64,000 bases of DNA. It comes from Coriobacteriia bacterium. Its GTDB lineage: Bacteria > Actinomycetota > Coriobacteriia > Coriobacteriales > UBA8131. This document shows positions 1 to 8,346 of this stretch, one piece after another (the stretch's first letter is position 1; the number at the start of each line of letters is the position of its first letter). Below the pieces are notes generated by a model that ran no database searches, was not told the origin of the DNA, and saw only the letters and a program-made list of their open reading frames with translations. The DNA lies in NCBI GenBank assembly GCA_009783085.1, contig WRHU01000003.1:62001-126000 (forward strand). Direction: 5' to 3'. The position numbers and the translations under genes were made by a program.

Positions 1-2
1 GC

Positions 3-101
3 CCGCTCTTAAGCCCCATGTTTGCTGCCGCTGCTATGTCTTTAAGCAGTGTGTCCGTGCTCGCCAATGCCCTGCGTCTCAAGCGCTTTAAGCCTTACTA
101 G
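3..101 (+). CDS. copA: Copper-translocating P-type ATPase, C-terminal end (partial)
   Basis: Only the last 32 codons lie in the window; the reading frame is open from base 3 to a TAG at 99-101. The peptide ends SPMFAAAAMSLSSVSVLANALRLKRFKPY. The segment MSLSSVSVLANALRL is the signature of the last membrane helix of CopA-type copper exporters, where the Met and Ser residues help form the metal site. Known of the family: it pumps Cu(I) out of the cytoplasm using ATP. The gene is absent from the ORF track because its start is outside the window. The stop codon abuts a GGGGACGG repeat. Confidence 0.85.
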   Translation, partial: PLLSPMFAAAAMSLSSVSVLANALRLKRFKPY

Positions 102-123
102 GGGACGGTACGATTTTGTCCCA
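101..123 (+). repeat. Half-copy of a GGGGACGG palindromic repeat
   Basis: GGGGACGGTACGATTTTGTC and the next three bases match the left arm of the perfect palindrome at 53764-53822 in 21 of 23 positions. No right arm follows. Palindromes beginning GGGGACGG are typical of REP-like sequences moved by Y1 (REP-associated tyrosine) transposases; that assignment is from memory of the family. No transposase gene is near. The rest of 124-318 holds a possible -10 (TATAAT at 218-223) for the next gene and nothing else recognised. Confidence 0.6.
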
Positions 124-318
124 CTTTCCTGTCACATGCTGGCAGAAGTGCGGCAGGATTGTTCTTGTATGAGGGTAAAAAATGCGGTTTTTAGCAAGGC
201 TAAAGTGACAGATTAGTTATAATTTTCTGCCCAAATCCCAGCATATAAGCCTTTTTCGCGTGCTATGCTAGTGCAAGAAATGCAATCTACCCTATGACAT
301 TTCTGGAAAGGAAATAAG

Positions 319-1206
319 ATGTTTACCAAAAATTCTAGCACGACAAAAGGCACCACAAAAGGCACCACAATAGGCACGCAGAACCAAGCCGCTCACTCCA
401 AAAGGCTTCCAAGCAGGTTTCTCAGGGCTCTGGGCAGTTTGGGAGTTTTCATGTTGGCTGCCGCTCTCTCGTTCTCGCTTCTGGGTTGTACTCCCGGTCA
501 AGATGCAGAGCCAGCGAGCACCACATCTGCTAACCAAGATAACCCAGCAACTGAGGCAGAGGGCACAAAGCCCGCCGAAGCAACCTCCAGCGCAACGCTT
601 GATTTGGCAAATCCAGAGGACTACAAAAAGATAAACCTCTTTTTGAGCAATTTTTCTGAGGCATTGTTCTGCGTGTATAACAGCAATGGTTATGAGTTCG
701 ATGCTTATGATCATCTCGGAACTCTTGCGCACTTTGCCATTGATCACAATTACATAAACACACCTGGTGTGGTGGAGCTTGGAAGCTATGAAAACATAGA
801 TGGAAAAGACTATGACATCCGCATTTCTGCCAAGGCTGCCCAGGAAACTATCAAAACCTTTTTCAAACAAGACGTTGATGTAAGCACGCTCAAAGACATG
901 GGCTATCCCTATTACCACAATGGTTATCTTTACACTGCGCAAGCAGGTGGCGGACTTGGTGCCTATGGCATTGCGGTTCCTCTTACTCTTGAAAAAATCG
1001 GCGACAATCGCTACAAGGTTCTGTTTGAGGTCTTTGCCGGTGACAACTACGATGCGACCGACCAGTCTTTGTACGGATTGTCTAGAGACGAGCTTGTAAA
1101 ACGTGGATTTGCCGGGTATCTTACGGGAGAAGCGGTTATCGAGCCCCTTAATGATGGCACCATAGCTCCCTTCCTATTGGTTTCGTACTCAGTAAAAGAC
1201 ATCTAG
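319..1206 (+). CDS. Putative lipoprotein of unknown function
   Basis: A 295-residue protein with a Thr/Lys-rich N-terminus, a hydrophobic segment (about residues 38-55) and a lipobox LLGC with Cys57, so it is probably a lipid-anchored exported protein. After a Ser/Thr/Glu-rich linker (58-95) comes a globular region with no domain I recognise. The signal peptide is unusually long before the lipobox, so a later start is possible, but GGAAAGGAA lies at a good distance before this ATG. It stands alone between the copA end and a strong terminator, so it is probably monocistronic. Function unknown. Confidence 0.75.
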   Translation: MFTKNSSTTKGTTKGTTIGTQNQAAHSKRLPSRFLRALGSLGVFMLAAALSFSLLGCTPGQDAEPASTTSANQDNPATEAEGTKPAEATSSATLDLANPEDYKKINLFLSNFSEALFCVYNSNGYEFDAYDHLGTLAHFAIDHNYINTPGVVELGSYENIDGKDYDIRISAKAAQETIKTFFKQDVDVSTLKDMGYPYYHNGYLYTAQAGGGLGAYGIAVPLTLEKIGDNRYKVLFEVFAGDNYDATDQSLYGLSRDELVKRGFAGYLTGEAVIEPLNDGTIAPFLLVSYSVKDI

Positions 1207-1281
1207 CCCATCGAGCTACAGCAAGGGCAGCGAAGGAGCATGCAGAAAATCAACTGTTGCTGCTAGCTCCAACGAGAGTAA

Positions 1282-1315
1282 CCCCGCCCGCTGCCGAAGG
1301 CAGCGGGCGGGGTTT
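1282..1315 (+). terminator. Strong rho-independent terminator
   Basis: A perfect 14-bp GC stem, CCCCGCCCGCTGCC paired with GGCAGCGGGCGGGG around a GAA loop, followed by TTT. It ends the transcript of the lipoprotein gene. Confidence 0.85.
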
Positions 1316-1319
1316 GTCG

Positions 1320-1412
1320 GGATTTCCGATTTTTCTACCAATCGAGAAAGAGTTTCTCGAAAGCATCAAGGCACTTGAGAAAACGGTTGAAAAGAAAATA
1401 GAAACAACCTAG
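1320..1412 (+). pseudogene. Possible coding relic with a charged helical C-terminus
   Basis: One frame is open from about 1320 to a TAG at 1410-1412 and reads FLPIEKEFLESIKALEKTVE followed by KKIETT, a sequence with the heptad-like spacing of a coiled coil. No start codon with a ribosome site precedes it, and the terminator lies just upstream. It could be the 3' remnant of a lost gene or chance. The rest of 1207-1544 holds the terminator, a TATACT (1427-1432) that may be the -10 of icd, and a small CTGCT/AGCAG dyad. Confidence 0.25.
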
Positions 1413-1544
1413 CCAAGAAAAAACGCTATACTAGATTACCTCACAGTATGCTCTGCTCCAACTCAGCAGGGCTTAAACGTGTAGTCAGCTTGCGGTGCAC
1501 CCACACAGTGGCTATACCTCAATAAAACGGTTAAGGAGAACGAC

Positions 1545-2633
1545 ATGGCACAGCACACTATTACCCTTATTCCCGGCGACGGGATTGGTCCAGAGATTTC
1601 GCACGCGATGCAACGGGTGGTTGACGCAACGGGTGTTTCAATAGAATGGGAGATTGCTGAGGCAGGTGCACATCTGCTTGAGAGCGAGGGTACGCCACTT
1701 CCGCAAAGCACCATAGATTCTATCAAGCGCAATAAAGTTGCCATTAAGGGCCCAGTTACCACACCGGTGGGCACGGGTTTTCGCAGTATAAATGTTGCGC
1801 TGCGCAAAGAGCTTGACCTGTATACCAATTTGCGTCCGGCGTTTTCTTTGGAAGGCACGGGCACGCTGTATAAAGACATCGACCTCGTGGTGGTTCGTGA
1901 GAACACCGAGGATTTGTATGCAGGCGTTGAGTTTGAGGAGGGGAGCGAGGGCGCAAAGGGCCTTATCGAGTATTGTGCCGAGCAAGGGGCTGGTGTTATT
2001 CGCCCAGATTCTGGCATCTCCATCAAACCTATTTCAATTACTGGTTCACGTCGCATTGTTAAGTGGGCGTTTGAGTATGCGCTCGCCAATGGGCGCAAGA
2101 GCGTGTGCGCTGTTCATAAGGCCAACATTCAAAAACATTCCGATGGCTTATTCTTAAAAGTGGCTCGTGAGGTTGCCGAGGAGTATGAGGGGCGCATCGA
2201 GTTTGAAGATCGCATTGTTGACGCCTGCTGCATGGGGCTTGTCTTAAATCCGCAGCAGTTTGACGTTTTGGTGCTTCCTAATTTGTATGGCGATATTGTG
2301 AGTGACCTCTGCGCGGGCATGGTGGGCGGTTTGGGCATTGCTCCTGGTGCAAACATTGGTGAGGATTATGCCGTGTTTGAGCCCGTACATGGCTCTGCTC
2401 CCAAACACGCAGGCAAGGGCATTGCTAATCCTACGGCCTTGCTGCTGACGGCTTCTTTGATGCTTGCTCATCTGGGTGAGCGTGATGCCGCCGACCGCCT
2501 TGTTAACGCTATTCGTGCGGTGCTCAAAAAAGGCACGCAGGTTACCTATGACATCAAGCGCACCAACACTGGCTCAACTGACGGCAGCGTAAGTACCGAG
2601 GAATATGCTGATGCGGTTATCGCAGAGCTTTAG
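1545..2633 (+). CDS. icd: Isocitrate dehydrogenase, NAD-dependent type
   Basis: A 362-residue member of the isocitrate/isopropylmalate dehydrogenase family, oxidatively decarboxylating isocitrate to 2-oxoglutarate in the cytoplasm. The substrate loop reads GFRSINVALRKELDLYTNLRP (two residues shown beyond the core); the Ser and Asn before VALRK favour isocitrate over 3-isopropylmalate. Further landmarks are VVRENTEDLYAG, the metal-binding NLYGDIVSDLCAG and the nucleotide-loop region HGSAPKHAGKGIANP. The length fits the short NAD-type enzyme rather than the NADP form of about 420 residues. AAGGAG lies before the ATG. The next gene begins directly after the stop, which suggests one transcript with rimO and pgsA. 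Homoisocitrate or tartrate dehydrogenase cannot be wholly excluded. Confidence 0.85.
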   Translation: MAQHTITLIPGDGIGPEISHAMQRVVDATGVSIEWEIAEAGAHLLESEGTPLPQSTIDSIKRNKVAIKGPVTTPVGTGFRSINVALRKELDLYTNLRPAFSLEGTGTLYKDIDLVVVRENTEDLYAGVEFEEGSEGAKGLIEYCAEQGAGVIRPDSGISIKPISITGSRRIVKWAFEYALANGRKSVCAVHKANIQKHSDGLFLKVAREVAEEYEGRIEFEDRIVDACCMGLVLNPQQFDVLVLPNLYGDIVSDLCAGMVGGLGIAPGANIGEDYAVFEPVHGSAPKHAGKGIANPTALLLTASLMLAHLGERDAADRLVNAIRAVLKKGTQVTYDIKRTNTGSTDGSVSTEEYADAVIAEL

Positions 2634-2651
2634 TTGGAGCTGGAAACGCAT

Positions 2652-4058
2652 ATGCCCTCGGTAAGTCTTATAACGCTCGGTTGTGCAAAAAATGAGGTTG
2701 ACAGCAACCGCATGCACGCCTGCCTGGCGGCTTCTGGCTTGGACGTTGTTGATGACCCCAACGGCGCGGACATTATTATTGTTAATACCTGCTCATTTAT
2801 TACTGAGGCAACCGAGGAGGCCCTTGAGCTTATCTTTGAGCTGTTGTCGTGCGAGTCTTTTGAACAGGGTAAAACAAAACTCGTGGTTGCTGGCTGTATG
2901 CCGTCACGTTACGGCGAGGCATTGTCTGCGGAGCTACCAGAGGTTGCTGCTTTTGTTCCCGCTGCCGACGAGGATAAAATCGCTGAGGTTTGTTGGGAGC
3001 TTTTGGGTTTAGCGAGTGCGACTGAAAGCTCTGCTGCTGGTGCGACTGAAAGTGCGGCCAAAAGCTCTGTTGCTCCGCAGCGCTTGATTGCCGAGCCATG
3101 GGCGTACGTAAAAATCTCCGAGGGCTGCTCGCGTTCCTGCGCGTATTGCACCATTCCCTCTATTCGTGGACCGTATCGATCTTTTTCCTACGACGAGATT
3201 GCAGCAGAAATCACCGAGCTTGTTTCGCAAGGGGCACACGAAATTGTTCTTATCGGACAAGATACGGGCATCTGGGGCAGTGATTTTGAGGAATTGCAGA
3301 CGACATCATCAACTTCATCACCTGTATCACCTGCATCATCTGCATCACTCCAGTCGACCTCGCCACGTAATCTTGCTGAACTTATCGACGTATTAGCTCT
3401 GCAGCACCCGCAGGTGTGGTTTCGGATTATGTATCTCCAGCCGCAAGGCATCACTGACGAGCTGCTTGCGACAATAGCTCGACACAACAACATTTGTGAC
3501 TATCTGGATATTCCGCTGCAACACGCCAACGCACGTGTTCTCAAAGATATGAATCGTGCGGGCAGTGGTGCGGAGCATCGCGTTTTGCTTGAGCGGGTAC
3601 GCAAGGCGCTTCCCAACGTCACCTTACGCACAACGCTTATTGCTGGTTTTCCGGGAGAAAAACGCTCGGACGCGCAAGAGCTCAAGGATTTTGTTCTTGA
3701 AACAGAGTTTGACTATGTGGGTGCTTTTGCTTATTCACAAGAGGATGGCACCGCTGCCGGTGCGCGCAGCGACCAAGTTGCGTCTCACACCAAACATGCT
3801 CGCCTACAACGTCTGCGTGATGCAGCCGATGAGGTTGGTTTTGCGCGCGCAGCTTTGCAGCTGGGGCGTGAGGTTGATGTGTTGGTTTGCGGTGTTGATG
3901 AGGAGGGCGTCTACGGCCGCACGCAGGGCCAAGCACCAGAGGTTGACGGCATTGTTTATATTACGGAGCCTGCCGCAAAAAAGATTTTGGACAAGGGCTT
4001 TGTTCGTGTTAGGATTGTCGACGTGCAATGCTACGATCTCTATGGGGAGGTTATATAA
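2652..4058 (+). CDS. rimO: Ribosomal protein S12 methylthiotransferase RimO
   Basis: Radical-SAM enzyme that adds a methylthio group to the conserved Asp of ribosomal protein S12. The N-terminal UPF0004 domain starts SLITLGCAKNEVDSN, the radical-SAM cluster motif is CSRSCAYCTIP, and a C-terminal TRAM domain carries the FVRVRIVDVQCYDLYGEVI ending. The ORF track starts at a TTG (2634), but the family start aligns with the ATG at 2652, with GGAA upstream. Two low-complexity inserts (Ser/Ala/Thr-rich, near 3015-3080 and 3295-3365) lengthen it to 468 residues against the usual 430-450. It sits between icd and pgsA/cinA with almost no spacing. MiaB is the alternative, but the TLGCAKN start favours RimO. 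Confidence 0.9.
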   Translation: MPSVSLITLGCAKNEVDSNRMHACLAASGLDVVDDPNGADIIIVNTCSFITEATEEALELIFELLSCESFEQGKTKLVVAGCMPSRYGEALSAELPEVAAFVPAADEDKIAEVCWELLGLASATESSAAGATESAAKSSVAPQRLIAEPWAYVKISEGCSRSCAYCTIPSIRGPYRSFSYDEIAAEITELVSQGAHEIVLIGQDTGIWGSDFEELQTTSSTSSPVSPASSASLQSTSPRNLAELIDVLALQHPQVWFRIMYLQPQGITDELLATIARHNNICDYLDIPLQHANARVLKDMNRAGSGAEHRVLLERVRKALPNVTLRTTLIAGFPGEKRSDAQELKDFVLETEFDYVGAFAYSQEDGTAAGARSDQVASHTKHARLQRLRDAADEVGFARAALQLGREVDVLVCGVDEEGVYGRTQGQAPEVDGIVYITEPAAKKILDKGFVRVRIVDVQCYDLYGEVI

Positions 4059-4060
4059 CC

Positions 4061-5422
4061 GTGGCAAACAAGCAAGTGGACAAGCAAACCAAAGCGCAAG
4101 CCGAGGCGCAGGCTCACAATCCGTATCAGCAGATTTTTACGCCGGCAAACATTGTGACCATGCTTCGCATTGCCTTTGTTCCCGCATTTGTGGTGCTTAT
4201 CTTAGCTCCGTGGCCAAGTTGGGTGCCCGACATTTCTGCGAGCTCCGCCTTACAAATGGTCAAGCCACTTATCGCTGCAATCATCTTTGCGCTGCTGGCG
4301 TTTAGCGACAGTGTTGACGGCTATTTGGCGCGCTCCCGCAACGAAGTTACCACGCTTGGAAAGTTCCTTGACCCTCTCGCCGATAAAATTCTGGTGACGG
4401 CGGCGTTGCTGGCACTCGTTGAACTGGGTGATTTGCCCGCATGGATTGCGCTCGTTATTATCGCCCGCGAGTTTTTAGTTTCAGGCCTGCGCATGGTTGC
4501 CTCGGTAGAAGGGTTTGTTATCGCTGCTTCTCCCTTGGGTAAGATAAAGACGGTTTTGCAAATCGTTGCACTCCTGCTTTTTATCGTCAAAGGAAGCACG
4601 TTTGTGAGCACCTTTGTTGGTTCGTGGATGTGGCTTGTTAATACGGTGTCGTGGTTTGTTATGGCGGTTGCCCTCTTGTTTACCTTGCTTTCGCTGGTGG
4701 ATTATTTTATGAAGTCAAGCGAGGTTCTTGGCTTGCCGTTGAATGGCTCTCAAGGTATTTTAGGGATACCTTCGCGCCTTGCTGCAGGACGCAATGGTAC
4801 TAAGGGTGGGAGCGCTGCTGCTGTTGTTGCTGCTGCTGCAGAAACCCCTCAAACCTTTGAAACTTCTGAAATATCTCAAGTTACCGAGGCAGCCCGATTT
4901 ACTGAGGCAGCCCAAGTTGCCGAGGCAGCCCAAGTTACCGAGGCGACCCGCGTTATTGAGTTGGCGCGCGCGCAAGGACGCACACTGGGAACGGCTGAGT
5001 CGTGCACAGGCGGGCTTGTTGCTGCAGCCTTGACCGAAGTGCCGTGCGCATCGGAAGTATTTTGCGGCACGGTGGTAAGCTATGCCAATGAGGTAAAAGC
5101 CTCTGTGCTTGATGTTTCCAGCGATGTTATAAAGAGCGAAGGTGCGGTAAGTGCTCAAGTTGCCGAAGCTATGGCGCGCGGCGCACTTGTTGCATTGGAC
5201 GTTTCTTTGAGTGTGAGCGTGACGGGTATTGCAGGGCCAACAGGAGGCAGCAAAGAAAAGCCCGTTGGAACGGTGTGGTTTGGCTTGGCACAGCGCAGTG
5301 GTGGGGAAGTGGCTGCGTGCTCAGAGGTGCATCATTTTTCGGGGACACGTTCTGAAGTGCGCGCACAAGCTACAACGCAGGCGTTGAAAATTCTTGCCAA
5401 AAAGCTTTGTGAGCGAGATTGA
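4061..5422 (+). CDS. pgsA: Fusion: phosphatidylglycerophosphate synthase (PgsA) + CinA C-terminal amidase domain
   Basis: Start taken as GTG 4061, two bases after the rimO stop and ten bases after GGGGAGG; the ORF track extends it 11 codons into rimO. The protein has 453 residues. Residues 25-220 are a multi-spanning CDP-alcohol phosphatidyltransferase with the full signature DSVDGYLAR-x8-G-x3-D-x3-D (about 83-107), making phosphatidylglycerophosphate from CDP-diacylglycerol. A linker of about 80 residues with Ala/Thr/Glu repeats (TEAAQVAEAAQ) follows. Residues 297-450 are a CinA C-terminal domain (AESCTGGLVAAALTEVP, SVTGIAGPTGG), the nicotinamide-nucleotide amidase fold. Neighbouring pgsA and cinA genes are common; here the frame is continuous. 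Confidence 0.9.
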   Translation: MANKQVDKQTKAQAEAQAHNPYQQIFTPANIVTMLRIAFVPAFVVLILAPWPSWVPDISASSALQMVKPLIAAIIFALLAFSDSVDGYLARSRNEVTTLGKFLDPLADKILVTAALLALVELGDLPAWIALVIIAREFLVSGLRMVASVEGFVIAASPLGKIKTVLQIVALLLFIVKGSTFVSTFVGSWMWLVNTVSWFVMAVALLFTLLSLVDYFMKSSEVLGLPLNGSQGILGIPSRLAAGRNGTKGGSAAAVVAAAAETPQTFETSEISQVTEAARFTEAAQVAEAAQVTEATRVIELARAQGRTLGTAESCTGGLVAAALTEVPCASEVFCGTVVSYANEVKASVLDVSSDVIKSEGAVSAQVAEAMARGALVALDVSLSVSVTGIAGPTGGSKEKPVGTVWFGLAQRSGGEVAACSEVHHFSGTRSEVRAQATTQALKILAKKLCERD

Positions 5423-5424
5423 GT

Positions 5425-5532
5425 GTTGGGCGTTAGACGCTGTGCGCTGGACGACGGACGTTGGGCGTTGGACGATGGACGATGGACTTTGGACGATGAA
5501 CGTTGGGCGTTGGACGTTGGACGATGGGCGTG
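5425..5532. repeat. Degenerate 21-bp tandem repeat, about five units
   Basis: Starting just after the pgsA/cinA stop, the sequence repeats GTTGGGCGTTGGACGATGGAC and variants with a 21-bp period; one unit is shortened. The period is a multiple of three, so the minus strand stays open as a false ORF (5332-5622). Function unknown. Confidence 0.8.
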
Positions 5533-5546
5533 AGTAAGCCTAGAAG

Positions 5547-5574
5547 CCTCCCTCCCTCCCTCCCTCCCTCCCTT
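5547..5574. repeat. Tetranucleotide CCTC microsatellite
   Basis: About seven CCTC units in a pure pyrimidine run. The other strand is GGGA-repeated and could form a G-quadruplex. It lies between pgsA/cinA and recA, outside coding sequence. Confidence 0.85.
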
Positions 5575-5577
5575 TTG

Positions 5578-5620
5578 CGCCAAGTAAGAGCTGAGTAAGA
5601 AAAAATACAGAAACGAGTAC
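5578..5620 (+). repeat. Divergent copy of the CAAGTAAGA dispersed repeat
   Basis: CAAGTAAGAGCTGAGTAAGA and the following AAAAATACAGAAACGAGTACA resemble the longer copies at 36279-36370 (+) and 47140-47233 (-). It is shorter and less certain than those two. Confidence 0.45.
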
Positions 5621-5721
5621 AAAAAACTTACTCAGGGCTTACTCACCACTTAATTTAATAGGCTGACATCCCTGTTCAGCCAAATTATTTTGAAAACTCA
5701 TAAAAAAATTGCTTCTAACCC

Positions 5722-5750
5722 TTGACACCGAACAAATGTTTGACTATTCT
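5722..5750 (+). promoter_or_regulatory. recA promoter with LexA-type SOS box in the spacer
   Basis: TTGACA (5722-5727), a 17-bp spacer and TATTCT (5745-5750) form a near-consensus sigma-70 promoter. The spacer contains CGAACAAATGTTTG (5729-5742), which fits the Gram-positive LexA box CGAAC-N4-GTTYG. A repressor there would block RNA polymerase, so recA (and probably recX) should be induced by DNA damage. Confidence 0.85.
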
Positions 5751-5770
5751 TAGGATAAGGAAAGTCGGTA

Positions 5771-6943
5771 ATGAATGGAGATGCAATGAATCAGGCAGAA
5801 AAGAGCACCGCTCTCAAAGTTGCAACAGAGCAAATTGAAAAGAGGTTCGGCAAGGGTTCTATAATGCGCTATGGTGAGGGTGCGCCAAAGATAGAGCTTG
5901 ACGTTATTCCCACGGGAGCGCTTTCGCTTGACCTTGCGCTGGGCTTAGGTGGCGTACCCCGAGGGCGTATAGTAGAGATATACGGCCCAGAATCGTGCGG
6001 TAAAACGACGCTTGCGCTTCAGATACTTGCTGAGGCTCAGGCGCTTGGCGGGTCGGTTGCATTTATAGATGCCGAGCACGCGCTTGACCCAGGTTACGCG
6101 GCGCGTCTGGGCGTTGATATAGATGAGGTGTTAATCTCGCAGCCCGATACCGGCGAGCAGGGCCTTGAGATATGCGACATGCTTGTGCGCTCCGGTGCTA
6201 TTGACGCCATAGTTATAGATTCGGTTGCGGCATTGGTTCCTCGCGCTGAGATAGAAGGGGAAATTGGCGACGCAGGCATAGGGCTTCAAGCACGCTTAAT
6301 GAGCCAAGCCTTGCGTAAGTTGGCGGGCTCACTTTCGCGCTCTAATACTACGTGTATCTTTATCAACCAACTCCGTGAGAAAATTGGCGGTTATGGCAAC
6401 CCTGAAACAACAACCGGTGGTCGTGCGCTCAAGTTTTTCTCTACGGTGCGTATTGAGGTGCGCAAAGGAGAAACGATAAAAAAGGGCACCGAGGATATTG
6501 GTATCTGCGTAAAGTCCAAGGTGGTAAAAAATAAGGTTGCACCACCTTTTAGGAAAGCAGAGTTTGATCTCATGTTTGGTGAGGGCATCTCAAAAGAGGG
6601 TTGCATTCTTGATTTGGCAGTTGCCGCAGGTATTGTTAAGCGTTCGGGCGCATGGTATTCCTACGGCGATGAACGTCTCGGTCAAGGGCGTGATGCCGCA
6701 AAGCTCGTCATGCAAGAAAACCCTGCCTTGCGTGACGAGATAGAGGAAAAGGTTCTCAAAGAAATTGGCCTTTCGAAAGACGGAAAATCTGGTGGAGTGC
6801 TTAAGGATGTTGCAGATACTCGTGCTAAGGCGAGCAAAAAAGACGATGCTGAGAACTCTGATGATAGTGCAGAAATTGCCGCCGCTGCAGATGGCGATAC
6901 GGCAGATGGCGATACGGCAGATGGCGACGCTGCAGAGGAATAG
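5771..6943 (+). CDS. recA: Recombinase RecA
   Basis: A 390-residue DNA-dependent ATPase that forms filaments on single-stranded DNA, exchanges strands and triggers LexA self-cleavage. Walker A is GPESCGKT (72-79), and the core runs through [20 protein letters not shown]. In the DNA-binding L2 loop the usual KIGVMFGNPE is KIGGYGNPE: one residue shorter and without the Phe. The C-terminus is acidic with a DGDTA repeat ([18 protein letters not shown]), encoded by tandem 15-bp units. Start at ATG 5771 after AAGGAAAG; ATG 5786 is a close alternative. recX follows after 40 bp. Confidence 0.97.
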   Translation: MNGDAMNQAEKSTALKVATEQIEKRFGKGSIMRYGEGAPKIELDVIPTGALSLDLALGLGGVPRGRIVEIYGPESCGKTTLALQILAEAQALGGSVAFIDAEHALDPGYAARLGVDIDEVLISQPDTGEQGLEICDMLVRSGAIDAIVIDSVAALVPRAEIEGEIGDAGIGLQARLMSQALRKLAGSLSRSNTTCIFINQLREKIGGYGNPETTTGGRALKFFSTVRIEVRKGETIKKGTEDIGICVKSKVVKNKVAPPFRKAEFDLMFGEGISKEGCILDLAVAAGIVKRSGAWYSYGDERLGQGRDAAKLVMQENPALRDEIEEKVLKEIGLSKDGKSGGVLKDVADTRAKASKKDDAENSDDSAEIAAAADGDTADGDTADGDAAEE

Positions 6944-6983
6944 GAAAGTTGTTACAAAGATTGAGTAGGCGTGGGCAGGTGCG

Positions 6984-7544
6984 ATGGTGATTGAGTCAGA
7001 AGCAGTTGACGCAGAAGTTGATGCTGAGGATGCTGACACGGAAGCTGCCAGAGAGATGGCTGACGAAGCCTTCTCGGACAACTCAGCCCTGGCGTATGCA
7101 AGAATTATGCGTCTTGTTGCCGTGCGTGACCGTTCGGTTTTTGAAATGCGCAAACGCCTGCAAGACGAGGAGTTCGACGATGATGCAGTCGAAGTTGCTC
7201 TAGAACAAGCGTTGAACTGCGGGCTGCTTGATGACGACCGTTTTGCCCAAGCTTACGTGCGTGGCAAGCTGCACTCTCGTTGGGGGCGCAATCGCATAGA
7301 GCGCGAGATAGAAAACTACGGCGTAACCCTGAGTGCGCTTGATGGCTACCCCGAAGTCTTTTTTCAAGACAGCGATGAAGTAAAGCGTGCCCTGCAAGAA
7401 TTGGAACGTCACAGAACCAAAGCAAAAAACGTACACGAGGCTCGCTATCGCCGTCTTGAGAGCAAAGGCTATGCACCGTCAGTTGTCCAAAAAGCTGTTC
7501 AGGAGTTTGAACGTATCGAACAGACGGGAGATTTGGTACTATAG
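6984..7544 (+). CDS. recX: Regulatory protein RecX
   Basis: A 186-residue RecX, which binds RecA filaments and limits their growth. The typical three-helix repeats are visible: YARIMRLVAVRDRSVFEMRKRLQ, then DDAVEVALEQALNCGLLDDDRFAQAYVRGK, then VHEARYRRLESKGYAPSVVQKAVQEF. The first 30 residues are an acidic extension not needed for the fold. Its position 40 bp behind recA suggests co-transcription from the LexA-controlled promoter. Confidence 0.9.
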   Translation: MVIESEAVDAEVDAEDADTEAAREMADEAFSDNSALAYARIMRLVAVRDRSVFEMRKRLQDEEFDDDAVEVALEQALNCGLLDDDRFAQAYVRGKLHSRWGRNRIEREIENYGVTLSALDGYPEVFFQDSDEVKRALQELERHRTKAKNVHEARYRRLESKGYAPSVVQKAVQEFERIEQTGDLVL

Positions 7545-7582
7545 GGGCATACCGTTTAACGCTAACACGAAAGGCAGCGGCT

Positions 7583-8341
7583 ATGTCAGGTCATTCAAAA
7601 TGGGCTACTACTAAGCACCGTAAAGCAGCGCAAGACAAAAAGCGCAGTGCAATTTTTTCAAAACTTTCTCGCAACATTACCGTTGCTGCCAAGGAGGGTG
7701 GGGATCCTAACCCTGACAACAATGCCTCATTGGCTGCGGCTATTGCAAAGGCAAAAGGCTATTCGCTTCCAAAAGACAAAATTGATACCGCCATTAAAAA
7801 GGCTTTTAGCTCAGGCAGCGACTCTGCCAACTATGAAACCGTTATTTATGAAGGTTATGGTCCTGCGGGGGTTGCCGTCTACGTTGAGGCTCTGACAGAT
7901 AACCGCAATCGCACGGCTGCAGATGTGCGGAGCGCTTTTAGCCACGGCGGCGGCAATCTGGGCACAACTGGTAGCGTGGCGTTTCAGTTTGAGCGCAAAG
8001 GGCAGATAACCATTGAGAAAGCTCAGCAGCCCGACGAGGAGGAGTTTATGCTTCAAATCGCTGAGGCTGGCGCTGACGACTACGATGACGCCGAGGACGA
8101 GTGGGTTGTATTTACCGCTCCGACCGAGCTTGCAAACGTCAAAAATGGACTTGAAGCTCAAGGTATTGAGGTCAAGGGCTACGAGCTTACCATGGAGCCC
8201 ACCACACCAACCGAGGTGAGCATTTCTGACGGCAAAAAGGTTATGCGTCTTGTTGATAAACTTGAGGAGCTCGAGGATCTCCAAAATGTTTATCATGCCA
8301 TGGACATTACCGATGAGCTTGCAGAAGCGTTAGACGAATAA
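7583..8341 (+). CDS. yebC: YebC/PmpR (TACO1) family protein
   Basis: A 252-residue YebC-family protein starting MSGHSKWATTKHRKAAQDKKR, the family hallmark, with the acidic middle segment DDYDDAEDEWVVFTAP and the C-terminal DITDELAEALDE. The family is annotated as a transcriptional regulator; work on TACO1 and bacterial YebC points to a role in translation, relieving ribosome stalls at difficult motifs. A GAAAGGCAG site precedes the ATG. It lies between recX and a DUF3866 gene with short spacing. Confidence 0.95.
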   Translation: MSGHSKWATTKHRKAAQDKKRSAIFSKLSRNITVAAKEGGDPNPDNNASLAAAIAKAKGYSLPKDKIDTAIKKAFSSGSDSANYETVIYEGYGPAGVAVYVEALTDNRNRTAADVRSAFSHGGGNLGTTGSVAFQFERKGQITIEKAQQPDEEEFMLQIAEAGADDYDDAEDEWVVFTAPTELANVKNGLEAQGIEVKGYELTMEPTTPTEVSISDGKKVMRLVDKLEELEDLQNVYHAMDITDELAEALDE

Positions 8342-8346
8342 AACTC

